A stretch of DNA of 64,000 bases. Source: Moniliella sp. 'wahieum'. Taxonomy: Eukaryota > Basidiomycota > Moniliellomycetes > Moniliellales > Moniliellaceae. Made by a program: the position numbers and the translations under genes. Of this stretch, positions 31,972-44,406 are shown piece after piece. The stretch spans positions 62,001 to 126,000 of the forward strand of contig RSEE01000034.1 in NCBI GenBank assembly GCA_003971905.1, given 5' to 3'. How positions within the stretch are numbered: the stretch's first letter is position 1; every line of letters starts with the position of its first letter. Under the pieces are notes generated by a model. It was not told where the DNA came from. It was given only the letters and a program-made list of their open reading frames with translations, and ran no database searches.

Positions 31972-33550
31972 CGTGTGCGTCTGCTGGAAGAGGTGGAGGA
32001 GGGAAAGACCAGGAGGCGGGAGAGAGGGGCGGGAGGGCGAAGCGAAGGAACAGAGGCGGCGCGTGGGGGCTGGGGCAGGCAGCCGTGGGGGCTGGCCTGG
32101 GGAGACCGGTGGCGGCTCCTGCCCCGGTGGTAGCTAGCTCGCTATGCGGACTGGCTGCGTCAGGCTGCGTGCGGGCGAGTGTGCTGCTGCTGCGGAGCCC
32201 GATCACTTGGTGATCGATCGATCACTGAGCCCCATCGATCATCGCTGCCTCATGCATCGCACGCGCCGCAGCTGCCCCACACGAGCCAGCAGCGGCGGCA
32301 GGGGGGCAGCCAGGGCAGCCATGTCGTCATCGGTGCTCGCCAACCGACACATGTGACGTCACGCCAGCAGCTGCGTCCATCGTGGCTGCGCTGGTGGCCG
32401 CCGTGCTGCATCGCCAGCCACGCAGGCCATCAACGGCGGCGTTTCACATTGCAACTTCAGCGTTCGTCCATCTCATCGACATGGATCCCTGACTCGGTCT
32501 CCTCAGGCCATGCCAGGCGCTGCTGGGCCTACTCTCTCTGCTCTATGGACGGTCCTCAGTACTTGGAACTCACGACTCACTGCCAAGCGCCATACAAACT
32601 GGGTAGTGCAATATACTCATTCGGCCTCGGCCTCAACTCGTCTGGGCAATTCCATGTGCCATACTGCCCCCGTGAGAGGGTGCGAGCTGGGATGCATGGA
32701 GAGTACAACGGGGTATATTTTAAGCCTGTCCCTGTCAGGATGGATGCCTCCTCAGATCTCCGATCCCAGATCTCATGCAGCATGTGATGGGACCAGAACG
32801 TCGTCGTCGTCTTCGATTGCATATCCGTGTCCTCGGTGGTCTGGTGCGTCTGCCTAATCGGCGCCTCGGCAATCGCTGTTCCGCCTGTGCTCGTGCCGGG
32901 CGACGGACTTAGAGGCAGCGACGAGCGTGTGTGGAACTGGCCCCGCACCGCCCTCAGATCATCGATCGACCACGACCACCAGTCCCCGCTCGGCCTGTGA
33001 CATGTGACGGTGCAAGATGAGGATCGCCGTGTCGCATCCTTCCAGAGCCCAGTCCTACCCCAACACCTGACTCGCCTTCCTTCCCGAGCATGCCAGAGTC
33101 CAGTTCGCCGTCAAGACCAGCAATCACAGCCCCGGCAGCGTCACCTTCGACTGCCTATGCACTCCCAGTTGTTTCTAAAGGTGCGAAATGGTGGTGCTTG
33201 GCTTTTTGACCACGCAAGTTGAATACACTTCGAAATATATAGGCGGTGGAACCACCTGAGACGCGGGGGCTCCCCACTCCCAGCCTTCCGAACGAGAACG
33301 TATGCTTCGACTGCTCAAAAATGCATCCGCATGGGTATGAACCACAAATACAGTGCTCGGATAGCCCTGGAGGGGTCACACTCTTGACGCGTACTCCCGT
33401 CGAGCCAGTTACACGGCAGTATACTTATACTGGAGTCATCCTACAGATCACGTCCATTTCATTGACAGAGCTTAAGGCTGGGACAGGGGGAACGCTACGT
33501 CTAAACCTAACCGTTCATCTTGCGGGGGTTACTTGGAAGCGCCACTAAGG
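31972..33550. other. Intergenic, no gene seen apart from a relic frame
   Basis: GATCGATCGATCACTGAGCCCCATCGATCATCG words lie near 32212-32245 and CATGTGACGTCACG at 32350-32362. It should contain the Hog1 promoter. The part 33228-33548 is listed as relic copy B. Confidence 0.5.
33246..33548 (+). pseudogene. Diverged duplicated coding relic, copy B
   Basis: A 100-codon frame (first codon GTG) with GLPTPSLPNENV and GYEPQIQC, similar to copy A at 28254-28586. An in-frame TAG stands just upstream, after the shared LRN. It directly precedes the minus-strand retroelement remnant. Confidence 0.35.
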
Positions 33551-34774
33551 TCAAGGAACCAGTGGGATCGCCAGGATATCAGGACCCTCCGGTTCAGTCC
33601 CCATCCGGTCCCGTACCCTAGGAAGCGCGTGTGGAACGGAGGAACGTGATTGACATCCGAGCGAGGAACCATTTCCACTGAGACTTATAGTATCCAACTC
33701 CTTCCAATGCGCAAACAACTTGCCCGCCGTCTTGGTGCCGTAGTATCCTCGCGTCGTCAAAAACAGGGGGAAAAACGGGTCTTGAGTGCGTCCCTGGTAC
33801 TTGGCGTTCTTGTCGCATTCTGCTTGTTCAAGCAGCCAAAGCAGCTCCTTCTCCCGGCGTTCCAAGGGGGTTGCGGTGCTCTCATGCACTACCCTCCGGA
33901 ATACGCTCTGCGCCTCCAGCGATCCCGTGTCGCGCAGCGTGTGGTCTACCTCCATTCCTGATCCTCCAAGTGCTCCGGGCCCGGTAGTCTGTGCGCTGTG
34001 TCCTCTGTCTCCTGCCATCCTCTTCCTCCACAATAGGTTCGTTGCGGACGTGGGTGTCGGGGATGGAGCGTAGGAGCTGGAGAATGGGCTCCCTCACTGC
34101 CTCATGCAACGCACCAAACTTGGCCTGGGAGCGGGTGCAAGACATGATGTGCTCCACGAGGACGTGACGCCGCACTTGCACATGCTGCGCGTGGTGCGGC
34201 ACAGCGTTCGGAGCTGGAGACCAACCTGGACCTGCTGGTCAGAGAGCTTGAGGTACGGGACGGATGGAATGGCGGAGAGCCAGTTGTGGCTCAGCGGATT
34301 GCTGTGCTCAACCACATGGCGACCATCGGCAGCGTCCAGCTTCTGGAGCAGCTTCTGTCGACTTTGCTCCCACATCTCCCGGCAGCGCTGGCGTTGCTTC
34401 GTAAATGCGTTGGCCGTAGCCGTTTGCGGTCCCGCTGGGTCAACATAAATGCCAGTAATAAGATAGTCGTTGTCCTCGTTGGCCGCGGCACGGGCGTGGG
34501 GCGCAATATATGAGTAAAGTGGGCTGCCACATCCTCCCATCCGGAGAGGCAGGCTCATGAGCATGTCGAAGTGGTCGTCCTTGGCACCTTGGGGGTCCTC
34601 GTCGCCCCGGATCCGTCTGAACTCCGTACAAATGAAGGCATCAATCTCGGCCAGCACGTCGTCTAGCTCTCCTTCCATCTGCATGGTGCGGAGCAGGTGG
34701 CGCAGCTTGGTCTGAGTACTGAGCCGCCATAGTAAGAGGCGTCCCTGGCGGGTAATGCCATCAAACTTAGGCAT
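33551..34774 (-). mobile_element. Non-LTR retroelement remnant (3' end of reverse-transcriptase ORF)
   Basis: From 34774 leftward the frame reads MPKFDGITRQGRLLLWRLST, LRHLLRTM, LMSLPLRMGGCGSP and YIAPHARAAA. This is the thumb/post-RT arrangement common in fungal LINE-like elements (LPxRxGGxG followed by APxARAA). After a slip near 34200 another frame gives VRRHVLVEHIMSCTRS, the Cys/His-type tail. A third frame (34033-33551) gives LWLLEQAECDKNAKYQGRTQ and FPLFLTTRGYYGTKTAG, like the nuclease-like end of such elements. No polymerase YxDD motif and no 5' part are present, so it is a truncated, frame-broken copy. No poly-A tail or target-site duplication could be identified. Confidence 0.6.
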
Positions 34775-37228
34775 GTTCTCCCTCAGACTGGCCAGTTGGG
34801 CCCGGAGTCACGATCGACGACAGTCTACCCCTCCCACACAAGTGCCCAGAACCTGCAGACCATCCTCCCGAATCTAGCGTTCAGGTGTCTCTCTGAGGGA
34901 TACACCAGAGGGAGGGCCGGCTCGCTGGAACCCACCTCGCTGCGCGTACCCTTATTACTAGTAGTCCCCGGCGGTGGAACCGTATATGCGGCGCTAATTT
35001 CGGGAACGACGGCGATTCCGAGTAGGTTCTTCATGTACTCACAGTGGGTGTGAACAGAAGCAACGGCCAGATCCAAGCGAGCCTCAAGAGGCAGGTGGAT
35101 CACGCTATCCAGGGCGACAATGCTGCATACGACTGGAAAAGCACCGCGGCCGCGGCGCTATGGACTCCATCGTCCAACAACTCTGCTGCTCTTGTGTCGC
35201 CGACATGATCAAGTTCGAGATAAATGCGGAGAAGCCGCCCATCCACACTCGCTCATGCCTGAAGGGAATTGCTCTCCTGAAGACAAGGGTCGGGATCATC
35301 GAGTTGAACCAATTCGTCGCGGACAATCTGTACAGGAGGAGCTTTTTGATGTGCCTGGGCCGTGTCCCTGCCGCAGTTTGAGCAGTCAAAAGGACCAAGA
35401 TCGGTGTGGTGCAACAATCTCTCACCGAGACAAGGATCTTGGCTGTTCCCAGCTCGGAGACTGTGTCAATGTATGGGCATAGTATTCAGCACGTCTGCAC
35501 CAATAAGTGCAGGATAGAGCAAAAGACGGCCAGAAAGTACTGACGCGCAACTACGAGAACGACCCAGTCATGGGGAGGAACGAAACGAGACAGTACTTCA
35601 TCTCGGGGGCGTCTCACGTGCACATATGCCAGACTTGAGGATTAGCTGGAAGTCCCCCGAACTGAGCGCCAAGGCGCTGAGCAACGACGTGGCCCAGAGA
35701 TGATTGCAACGAACGGTGCCATGCACATCTGGGGCGCGCGCGCCAAGAAGAAGACACCTGCCGTGGTCGCTGTCGTAGGAGAGGGCAAGAACGACGACTC
35801 TTCGGACAGTGATAGTGATTGGTGCGAGTATCAAATGGACATGAATTGCGCGATGAGGATGAGTATAGATTTGGTGTCAGTCGTCAGTCGTCAGTAGCCA
35901 TCAGGCCATAGGGTGGTGCGCATCCCGGACCCATCAGCCCGAACCCCTCGAGACGTGAGATGCGGCCATGGGCGGCACTTTGATATGATGCGCATGCGCA
36001 CATAAGCTTCTTTGTGGCGTAAGTAGTATCCTCTTCGTGTCGTCATAACCACTGTGGAGAGAAGAAGTGTTCTTGGATATTCAGCCTAGTGGGCCCAACA
36101 GGAGCAGGCTCAGAGCCACGCAGCTATTGTCGCCGTGGCACAAGCATGGCAATAGCAGGTGACCATCCGCACTCTGCCCCGCCCCTTACCTCCTCCCCTC
36201 CATGAGCGCACTGTCTCCCATTCCACGCCGGCCGAGCCGGCCCAATCCGATGTGTCTTGCCCTGTCGCAGCTCCCCTTGTGGAGGTCGGTTGCCCATTCC
36301 TCTCCGGTCCGCTTGATCTTTGTTGATGACCGCGCAAACTGGTGCTCTCCTGCGCCTCACGGACCGCCAGCATTGAAGTGACTGTCAATGTCAACTTACT
36401 TCCTCTTCCCCAAATCGTCTGCACTAAACGGTCGTCCGTGCATCCTCACCTCCTCTGCCCCCCAATGACATCGACGCCGGGTCGGTCGGATCGCCCTCAC
36501 ACCCTCGTCCCACACAGATTCCCATATTCTTGCCACCTAGGTCGCAAGTTCGCCTCCCGCCCCCACCATGCACACACGTTGGCCCACTAGGACCCCACCA
36601 CTTGGTTCGGACCCGTGCCAAAAAATCCCCGTGGGCGCGCCGCCCGCCAGGCACACACCGGCCTACTGAGGAGGAAAAGCCAGATGCTCTCTCGGGCTCA
36701 GCTGTGTGGGGTTCATGATTTGACGCTGGGCGCCTTTCTCTCCTCCGCTCGCATTGCTCAAACCGTAGTCTAGGACTGACGAACCGAAGGCGGACGCACA
36801 CCCTCGCACGGTCAAGGGGGCAAGGGGGCAAGGGGCTCCACGCTGGGCCTGGGCGCGGCGCCGCTATTGATCGTGTTTGCACATAAGCTCATCTGAGCTC
36901 GTGGCATGTGACATGGTGACACCTGCTGGCTGTGGCGGATGATAAATGGGTACTGACGCTGCCTGCTGGGCTGAGGCTGGTGTGGTTTGGGCAGCACAAA
37001 CGGCCGCTTAATTCGTACGCAGCCCTGACTCGTCCCAGTGCGACTGAATCGCGTGGCTGAGGCTGGCAGCGGGGCCGCACGGGGGCAGTGGCGCAGGCGT
37101 GCGGTGCGGCGTGCATGATGTAATTGTTCATTGTTACTTGCGTCTACTGCAGGCTGGGGCCTGCTGGCTCGTTACTAGTTACTAGTTATTGGCTGCCTGG
37201 GCGTCGGCTGCTGCCACCACCACCCCCC
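34775..37228. other. Long region without a recognisable gene
   Basis: About 2.4 kb between the retroelement remnant and the kinase gene. Short frames (34796-35053, 35105-35425, 36424-36882) overlap each other and lack motifs. Part of 34775-35500 may be more of the decayed retroelement. 36800-37190 precedes the kinase gene and has ACTAGTTACTAGTTATTGG words at 37172-37190. Confidence 0.45.
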
Positions 37229-39914
37229 ATGCCGCGCCTTGGCAGCTGGAACCCCGCCAAGGCCGCCGCCGCCGCCCGCCCCGACGCCGCCGCCACTCCC
37301 GATGGCCACGTCGTCGCTGTGCCTGTCCAGGACGCCGGCGCAGCTGCCTTGGCCGCCTTTGCTGGCCCCGGCGCCTCTCCTGCCGGTGCCTCTGCTGCCG
37401 GTGCCTCCCCCCCGCTCGCCGCGTCCCGCCGCTAGCGGCACTTCCTCGCCCAACAGCAGCCAACCCACATCGTCTCCTAACGCACATCCTGCCCCTGCCC
37501 CTGCCCCCGCCGCCGCACACCCGCCCTCGGCTCCCCACCACGCTGCGTCCCACTCCTCCTTCTTCAAGCGTGCCCCCCGTCCCGCCAGCCCTGCTGGCAG
37601 CGCCCACGCGCCCCCCCGGTCAGTCAACAAGCGTGCCTCCTCACTTGTCCTCCGCCCCCCCTCCCGACTCGTCCGAGCCTGGCCATGCACCTGCGTCGGG
37701 AGCGCCGCCGGCCAAGCGCGATAAGGAAGGTGGTCATTTGGTCAACGACCTTCGTCGCGTACGTTGTTCTTTGTTTCTCGCTTGGTCTGCGTTGTGGCGC
37801 TGGCGCAAGGGTGTGTCCTAGCTGACTCGTCCGCTCTTTTCTTCCAGTTCCTCTACCACCACCTCCACGTCACTGATAGGGCTGGGTCTGGCTCCAAGTC
37901 CGGCTCGGCGACACCACGGCGGGGCGCGACAGCCCGCCGCTGGGGGAGGACCGGGCACATATGAAGAAGTATGGCAAGTGGGGCAAGGTGTTGGGCAGTG
38001 GTGCTGGGGGCACGGTGCGGTTGATCAAACGGTCCAAAGACAATACCGTGTTTGCCGTCAAGGAGTTCCGTCCCATCCGTGCGGGGGAGAGCGAGAAGGA
38101 GTACTTGAAAAAAGTCACGGCCGAGTTCTGCATTGGCTCAACCTTGTCGCACATCAACATAATTGGGTGTTTGGACATTGTGTCGGACCGGGGCCACTAC
38201 TATGAGGTAATGGAGTATGCGCCCTTTGATCTGTTTTCGGTCGTGATGAGCGGGAAAATGTGTCGGAAAGAACTGTACTGCATCTTTCGTCAGATTGTGG
38301 ACGGGGTGGACTACCTGCACAACATGGGCCTCGCCCATCGTGACTTGAAATTGGACAATTGCGTCATGACCACCGACAACATTATCAAGATCATCGACTT
38401 TGGCACCGCCACTGTCTTTCATTCGCCGGGCAAGGCCAAGGTGGTCGCGACGGGCGTCGTGGGATCAGACCCGTACCTGGCACCAGAGGTGCTTAGTCAC
38501 CAAACCTACGATCCACGTTTGACCGATGTCTGGTCGTTGGGCATCATCTTTATGTGCATGGTGTTACGTCGGTTCCCATGGAAAATCCCAGATCCTAAAA
38601 CCGACCCTTCCTTCCGCTTGTACGTCAAGAGCCATCCGGAACTCAACCATCCCGCCGAAACGCATTCCGGAGCCGACTCAGGATCAGGTACGGGCACCAC
38701 CACCCCAGCTGTCCCCCCCACCCCACCGCGCAGGCCGAATGGTGTCGACCTTCGCCCACTCACTCCGGCTTTCCCGCCCGATCGCCTGCCACGCAGCAGC
38801 AGTCCCGACCAAACTTCTCCCGACCAAAGTTCGGACGCCGAGGCCGACCGGGATCCTCACGCCGACGCGGCACTTTCCTCCTCCAGCCCCGTCAAGCCAC
38901 GCGGACAAGCGTACGACGAGCGCGGCCCGCCACAGGCGGGCCAGAGTGGCGTCTTGACTATCTTGGAGCGAACAGCGAGCGGGGTACTGCCCAGCCGAAA
39001 CGTTTCGGCTGCCAACTTATCCCGCCCTGCTTCGCCTTCGCCGTTGGCGCACCATCATGTCGTGCCTCATATTCGTACGGCCCAAGAAGCTGGGTACACA
39101 GTCGCTGACTCGGCGCCGCCTTCGCGCGCCCGGACCCCCGACCCGCCCCCCGTTTTGCCCGAGGCCGACGAGGCCTCTGCGTCGGACAAAGAGAAGGAGA
39201 AGGAGAAGGAAAAGGAGACGAGAGAAGGAGAAGGAGACGGAGACGGAGAAGGAGAGGGAGCAAGGTGCGAGCGTGTCTGCGGACCCGCCCAGCAGCTCCG
39301 CCCGTCCGCCTGAGGCGCAGGCCGACGATGCGAGTGAGACGAGCGCGACGACGTACAAGTCCGGTGCGGCCGATAGCATTTTCCGGCTGTTACCGCGCGA
39401 GTCGCGGAGTGCATTGAGTCGCATGATGGCGATTGAGCCGAGTTTGCGCTGTACGTTGGGGGACTTGTTACGCGGGCACAAGCATTCCGACATGTACTCT
39501 CCGCTCGCACCGCCACAGTTGGGCACTCGAGTTGGTGCCGGTCGCACCAAGGCCAATGCAACTACCAATGCAGCTGCCAATGCGAATGCTAAACTTAATC
39601 CTGAAGTCGATATCAATGGGGCTGTCACGGGGTCTGTCAATGGAGCTGCGACGCCGATTTCAACGCCGTCCAACTCGGTCCTAGCTCACCCCGGTACGGG
39701 CTTGGCTTCGTCCTTGGCCTACCCGGACCTGCACCTACATGCGCTCGAGCTGGACGACGAGGACGAAGATGATACGGGCGACGCGTGGCTCAAGTCCATT
39801 CGTACCTGCGCGATGCTCAAGGTGGAAGCCAAGGGCCAAATCCCGGACCACACTCATGTCCAGCCCGCCCTCGACGAAGGTAAGAAGAAGCACGGCCTGT
39901 TTCATCGTGGCTAG
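37229..39914 (+). CDS. HAL4/SAT4-like (Npr1/Hal5 family) serine/threonine kinase
   Basis: Fungal-specific kinase family that regulates plasma-membrane nutrient and potassium transporters. The kinase core is clear: [53 protein letters not shown] and [19 protein letters not shown]. It is split by a Ser/Pro-rich insert of about 200 residues, after which the C-lobe end returns ([26 protein letters not shown]). The ending is [12 protein letters not shown] at 39914. The family hallmark just before the kinase is present ([13 protein letters not shown]) and spans an intron 37759-37847. Frame slips lie at the C7 run 37611-37617, near 37920 (before [14 protein letters not shown]) and in the GAGAAG repeat 39190-39260. 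The start is uncertain: ATG 37229 ([13 protein letters not shown]) or a later Met in another frame near 37302. Confidence 0.88.
39190..39260. repeat. GAGAAG/GAGACG purine microsatellite in coding DNA
   Basis: Encodes a Lys-Glu-rich stretch in the kinase insert. The reading frame changes inside it. Confidence 0.8.
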
Positions 39915-40377
39915 CGCGCCGGCGACAGAGAGGTGCCGTTGCTCTTGTGTATGCTATGCTCATTCATCGGATTCTTAGGACTGCCGCCCGCGCCGCAGGC
40001 AGACGAGACGAGACGAGACGAGAGACTAGCGCTATGACAGGACACTAGGGCAGCCTGGAATAGGGCAATCGGATAGAACGCGAACGGTTTTTGGGGTTGT
40101 GGGCGACCACAAAAGGAGAAGAATGGAAAGGTAAAGAGAGCAGCTGGGGAACAGCAAATGAGAGAGGCACAAAGGCAGCCGATGGGCAGGGATCGTTCGA
40201 AGAAGAAATGATGGGAGGCAACGACACTGAATGGGAGGGGGGGGGGTGGCAATGCGTTGGATAGTTGCGGGAAGAAGGGGTAAGAGGCGGTAAGAGGCAA
40301 CGGGAGGGGCAATATCAGGGACAGCCGGAGTCCGTGCCCCTAACCAAACTTGGAAGCAAGAAGACGGAAATAAGAGG
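39915..40377. other. Intergenic between convergent genes
   Basis: Contains five GACGA/GAGAC units at 40001-40025 and a G8-type run at 40238-40246. No gene is seen. Confidence 0.5.
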
Positions 40378-42446
40378 TCAAGCGAGGAAGGCTGTTCTAA
40401 AAGCGCTTGCTGCGCCGACGATAGAGGAAATAGCCCACTGCCGCCAACGCCAGCACAATGGGGACACCCAACCCCACACCAATGCCAATCCCAATCTTGG
40501 CGCCGGAGGACAATCCGCTGGAGGAAGACCACTTGGGCTGCACGCGCGTGTTGGGCGCCAGCGACACGTAGACGGGGTCCCCCCTGGCCGAACCACTTCC
40601 GGGGTTGGCGCTGTTGGCGTCGGTCGACGAAAGCGGGTGCCAGCGTTGCTGCGAAATGCGCGCGGCGACAAGACCAACAAAGGGAGCATTGTAGTCCAGG
40701 GCAATCTCCGACTGGGTCCAGTCGGAACGACGGTCATAGTACGTGTTGTCGCGGGCCGGACCGCCGGGCACGCCACCGTACAGCACATACGTCTCCTCTG
40801 GGGGGAGAAATCAATGTCGCCAATGTCGGTGCCGCCGGAAGCCATGGCGGAGTGGGGGTTGCGGGGCGAGTTGGAGTGGGTTCCAACAATGTAGACTGCA
40901 TTCATCGGGTTGAGACCGAGGAAGTAGGCCATTTGCTTGTCTGCAAACGACTGGTACGCCTCAGCTCGGTTGGCCACTCCAGTTCCAAACCCAGACTCGG
41001 AAGCAAATCCAGCCGCAATATCAAGCATCCACGCCGCATTCGCCGCGGGGTTCAATGATGCACCATCCGAGTCGCCCTTGAACCAGAGCAGACCGGTCGA
41101 GTTGCCCTCTGTCGCGGTAAGAGAGGTGTCGACAAGAGTACCGTTGACAATCTCATCGAGATACAGACCCAGCTGGGCTTGGTACTTGTTTGCATCAATG
41201 TTGAGCGCCGAGTTGTAAGCGGCGGCTTGGGTGAAAAGGAGTGCAGTCGCCGGGTCCTTTTGGTCCCAGTTGAGCGGACCGGTAATGCGTCCCTGAATCG
41301 AGTTGGAGGATTGTTGCAGCATTTGGTCAAAGTAATTCGAGGCAGCCGACGCATACGACGCATTGCCCGTGGCCAGAGCAAGCCAGAGGGCACCCATCGT
41401 CAACTCATCCAGAAAGTCGGTTGACGAGTAGACATTTTTGGCCTCGGGTACAGGCACTTGGTACAGTTGCTGAGGCTGCGATGTAGTGGCCAAGCGCCAC
41501 ATGTTTTCAGCCTCGGCCAAGAGCTGGGAGGCGTAGGTTTCATTCTTGATGCCCAGAGGGGAGGCGGTAGAGGTACCAACATTGGCCGATGAGTTGGAGG
41601 GAAGGGCATGGCCCTGGTACAAAAACGCACCTGCGGCAAGGGCAGAGGCAGCTGCGGCAAAGGCGTCGGTGCCAGGGGAAGATGCGTTAACCTGATAAGC
41701 CGGCCGGGGCGAGGGAATGTTGGTGTCACCACCCCAGTAGTTGTCGCCGTCGGGGCCAAAGTTGCCTACGAGGACCCAGAGGGTGTCGGGCGTGGAGGTA
41801 GCAGCCTTGGTGAGCCAGTCGAGACCCCAGCGAAGTGTGCTGTCAAGGTATTTGGCCTGGCGCGACAAAGCGTACCCATCGCCCCAGGTAGCACCTCCCC
41901 AGGCAATGGACTGGAGCGTCCAGCACAGCGGGAAGGTTGCCTTAATGAAGTCACCAGCATCAAAGAAGCCACCCGACAAGTCGACACCGGAGAGCTGCTT
42001 GCCGTCGTCGGTCAAGGACGAGTTGCGCCACCAGACACGATTGTCAGACGGGAGCTGACCTGAACGCTGGACGTCGTAGAAGTACAGAAGACTGCCGAGC
42101 AAGTTGGCCAGCTGCGGGTTGGCCTCCGTGTTGGCTGCGGCCAGGACAGAGGCTGGGGTAGCAATGGTGCCGTTTCCGTCGGTGGGAGGCAACCAGACAT
42201 CGTCGGACCAGCCTCCGAAGGCAGCCCCATCAGGAGAGCCACCGTTGGAGGAGCCCGAGGGGGGGTGTTGCCAGACGAGATGGTCTGCGACGGCGGGGCA
42301 GCGGAGGAGGAGGAGGAGGCGCCGCTGTTTGCGCTACCGCTGCCGCTGCCACTGCCGCCATCCTGTGCGCGGGCAATGGTCGCAAGCGCAGAGGTGGCGA
42401 GGGCGAGCACAGGGAGACGCCCACGCCGAGAGCGGGTGAGGCGCAT
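40378..42446 (-). CDS. GH9 endoglucanase with C-terminal membrane anchor
   Basis: Family 9 glycoside hydrolase, an inverting beta-1,4-glucanase. ATG at 42446 gives MRLTRSRRGRLPVLALATSALATIARAQ-type start: a signal peptide, then a Ser/Gly linker. The frame slips at the G7 run 42259-42265, after which GGWSDDVWLPPTDGNG continues. The GH9 core has SGGFFDAGDFIKATFPL (DAGD carries the catalytic base) and ends with NSPRNPHSAMASGGTDIGD and SEIALDYNAPFVG (Glu acid). A second slip at the G6 run 40800-40805 separates IDFSP from EETYVLYGGVPGGPARD. After the catalytic domain come a short linker and one transmembrane helix (IGVGLGVPIVLALAAVGYFL) followed by YRRRSKRF. The true stop is about 40397. Membrane-anchored GH9 enzymes are known from basidiomycetes (for example Phanerochaete Cel9A). 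It may act on the fungus's own wall rather than on plant cellulose; that is inference. Confidence 0.92.
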
Positions 42447-44406
42447 AGAGGGGTGTGTGTGCGTTGGTGGTGGTGGTGATGGTGGCGGTGGTGGCGGCGG
42501 TTTCGGGGTGGTAGTGGCAGGGGGCCGGGTGAGAGAAACAACCAACGCATGCACTGCACTGGCCGCGTGCTGGGTTGTGTGCATACCGCCATCGCCCCGC
42601 CCGGGCTGGGCCTGCTGGGACGCATTTGGGCTGAGCGCGCGCTGAGCCAGGCGGCGGCGTGAGCGTGAGGCCAGTGCGCGTGCCCGCTCGGAACAACGCC
42701 GCAGCGCCGGCAGGGCGCCAGTCACGCGCATCACGGCGGAGTGCAGCGGTGAACTCCCCAGAGCCCCAGCCGCCGTGCGCCGACAGGCCAGGGACCGCTG
42801 AGTCTTCACCGGCACCCGTCCCCTGCATCACATCATCCCACCACCCCAACCCAGATCGCCGCAGGCACGCACCAGACCAGTGTGCGCTCGGCATTTGATC
42901 CGCCCCGGCTGGGCCACCCTCGGCCACCCACCGGTGCCATGCGGCCCAGTGCCCACGCGGTGAGCGAATAGCCGCCCTGTGCCCAGCTGCCGGCCGCAGC
43001 ATCAGCGCTGACGCGCTGACGGCCTGGCCGGGCACGGGACGGCACTGCGTCTGCGCTCCAGCCCATCAGGCTCAGGCCCAGTGTTGCTGCCTTGCGCAGC
43101 CGCGCACCCCCGCGTGTGTGCTGCGGTGGCTGGCTGCGGTCGTTCGCGCTCGCGGATGCGCTCGGCGAACCGCAAGTGCCCGGCGTACGCGTACCCGCGT
43201 AGCCGTACGCTTGAGAAGCAGCAAGCGGTAAGCGCCAAGGATCCTAGCCTGGCCCGTGCCTCGCCTCCACTTCAACCTCAGTACCCTCCGGGTGTTCATC
43301 GATCATCACATGTCACAACCCCCCCCAAAGCTAGCCGCCAAGACTGTGCCACGCTGCTTACGCCTTGGCAAGTGTCGGTGCGGTGGCTAGCAGCCAGCTC
43401 CCAGCCACATCTGACCGCCAGTCGTGCGTCGCTGGGCATCAGCGTCGTCGATCATCCGATCATCGCCATCCACCCCTCGCCCCCTCCCTCCCCGTCCCCC
43501 CGGCGCCGCCAAGGCTGGGTGTGACATGTGACTTCGCATGTGACGCTGGCACACATCCATCCAGTGCGCTGCTTGCCTGTGCTGGCGATTGTCAACTGGC
43601 GCTGGTGCACTGCAGCCGTGGCATGTGACAGACACTCTAGTCACTAGTCACTAGGTTACTAGTTACGAGTTACGAGTTCCCTAGTAGTTGCTAGTTACTA
43701 TAGTTCTGCGCTTGGCGTTATGCGTTTGCGTCGCATTACGCGTTGCGCGTTATGCTTCCTTCTCAGCCGGTCAATATTCAATGCTACCGGTACCAGAGTG
43801 GACTGCAACCCGCAGCGTTCTCATCATGTGACATGTGAAGGTAGGAGAAGATGAGCCGCTGTCGCACACACCGTCGCATCCCCCCTGCCTGTCCCTTCAT
43901 GCAGACGCCGTGTCTTCTTCGGCTTTTCTCCGTCTCACACGTTCGCGCTACGGCCATCTAAGCAGACGTTTTGTGTTGGTATACCACAGGGCGGGGCACT
44001 GAGGTGTATACATAACTAATCGTCATCATTTGCACCGCTCCTCCTCACCTGCATCCTCCCATCTCTCCCAGCTGCCTGTGCTTGTCTTGTGCGTCTACTC
44101 TACTCTTCTCCCGTCTAAGGCGCACAGTCACCGTCAGCCGCCCGTGCCCGCTGGAGTGGAGGAACGAGAGGGAGACGAGAAACAAGGTAGACCTTCCTCT
44201 GGCCCTCAGAGGGGACGCAGTGCATTGAATATTGATTGATCAACACCAATCCGCACCCGGGTGAGGTCGGAGGATCGATAGATTGGACAAGGATGAGATC
44301 TGAGATCGATGAACCCCACTGAGTACTCAGACTGAGTACTAAGTACTAAGTACTGAAGACAGAGGGAGTGAGGCGGACCGAGTAACCGACCGATTCACAG
44401 CAAGCC
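42447..44406. other. Long intergenic region
   Basis: Upstream of GH9 and downstream of the helicase. GTGACATGTGAC and CATGTGACATGTGAAG words occur at 43520-43545 and 43824-43839. A CTAGTCACTAGTCACTAGGTTACTAG block lies at 43637-43662, and GAGTACTCAGACTGAGTACTAAGTACTAAGTACT at 44322-44355. No gene is seen. Confidence 0.5.

Noticed and set aside
36424-36882. 152-codon minus-strand frame in the gene desert
   Set aside because: Overlapped by equal-quality frames on the other strand, with no domain, signal peptide or repeat pattern.
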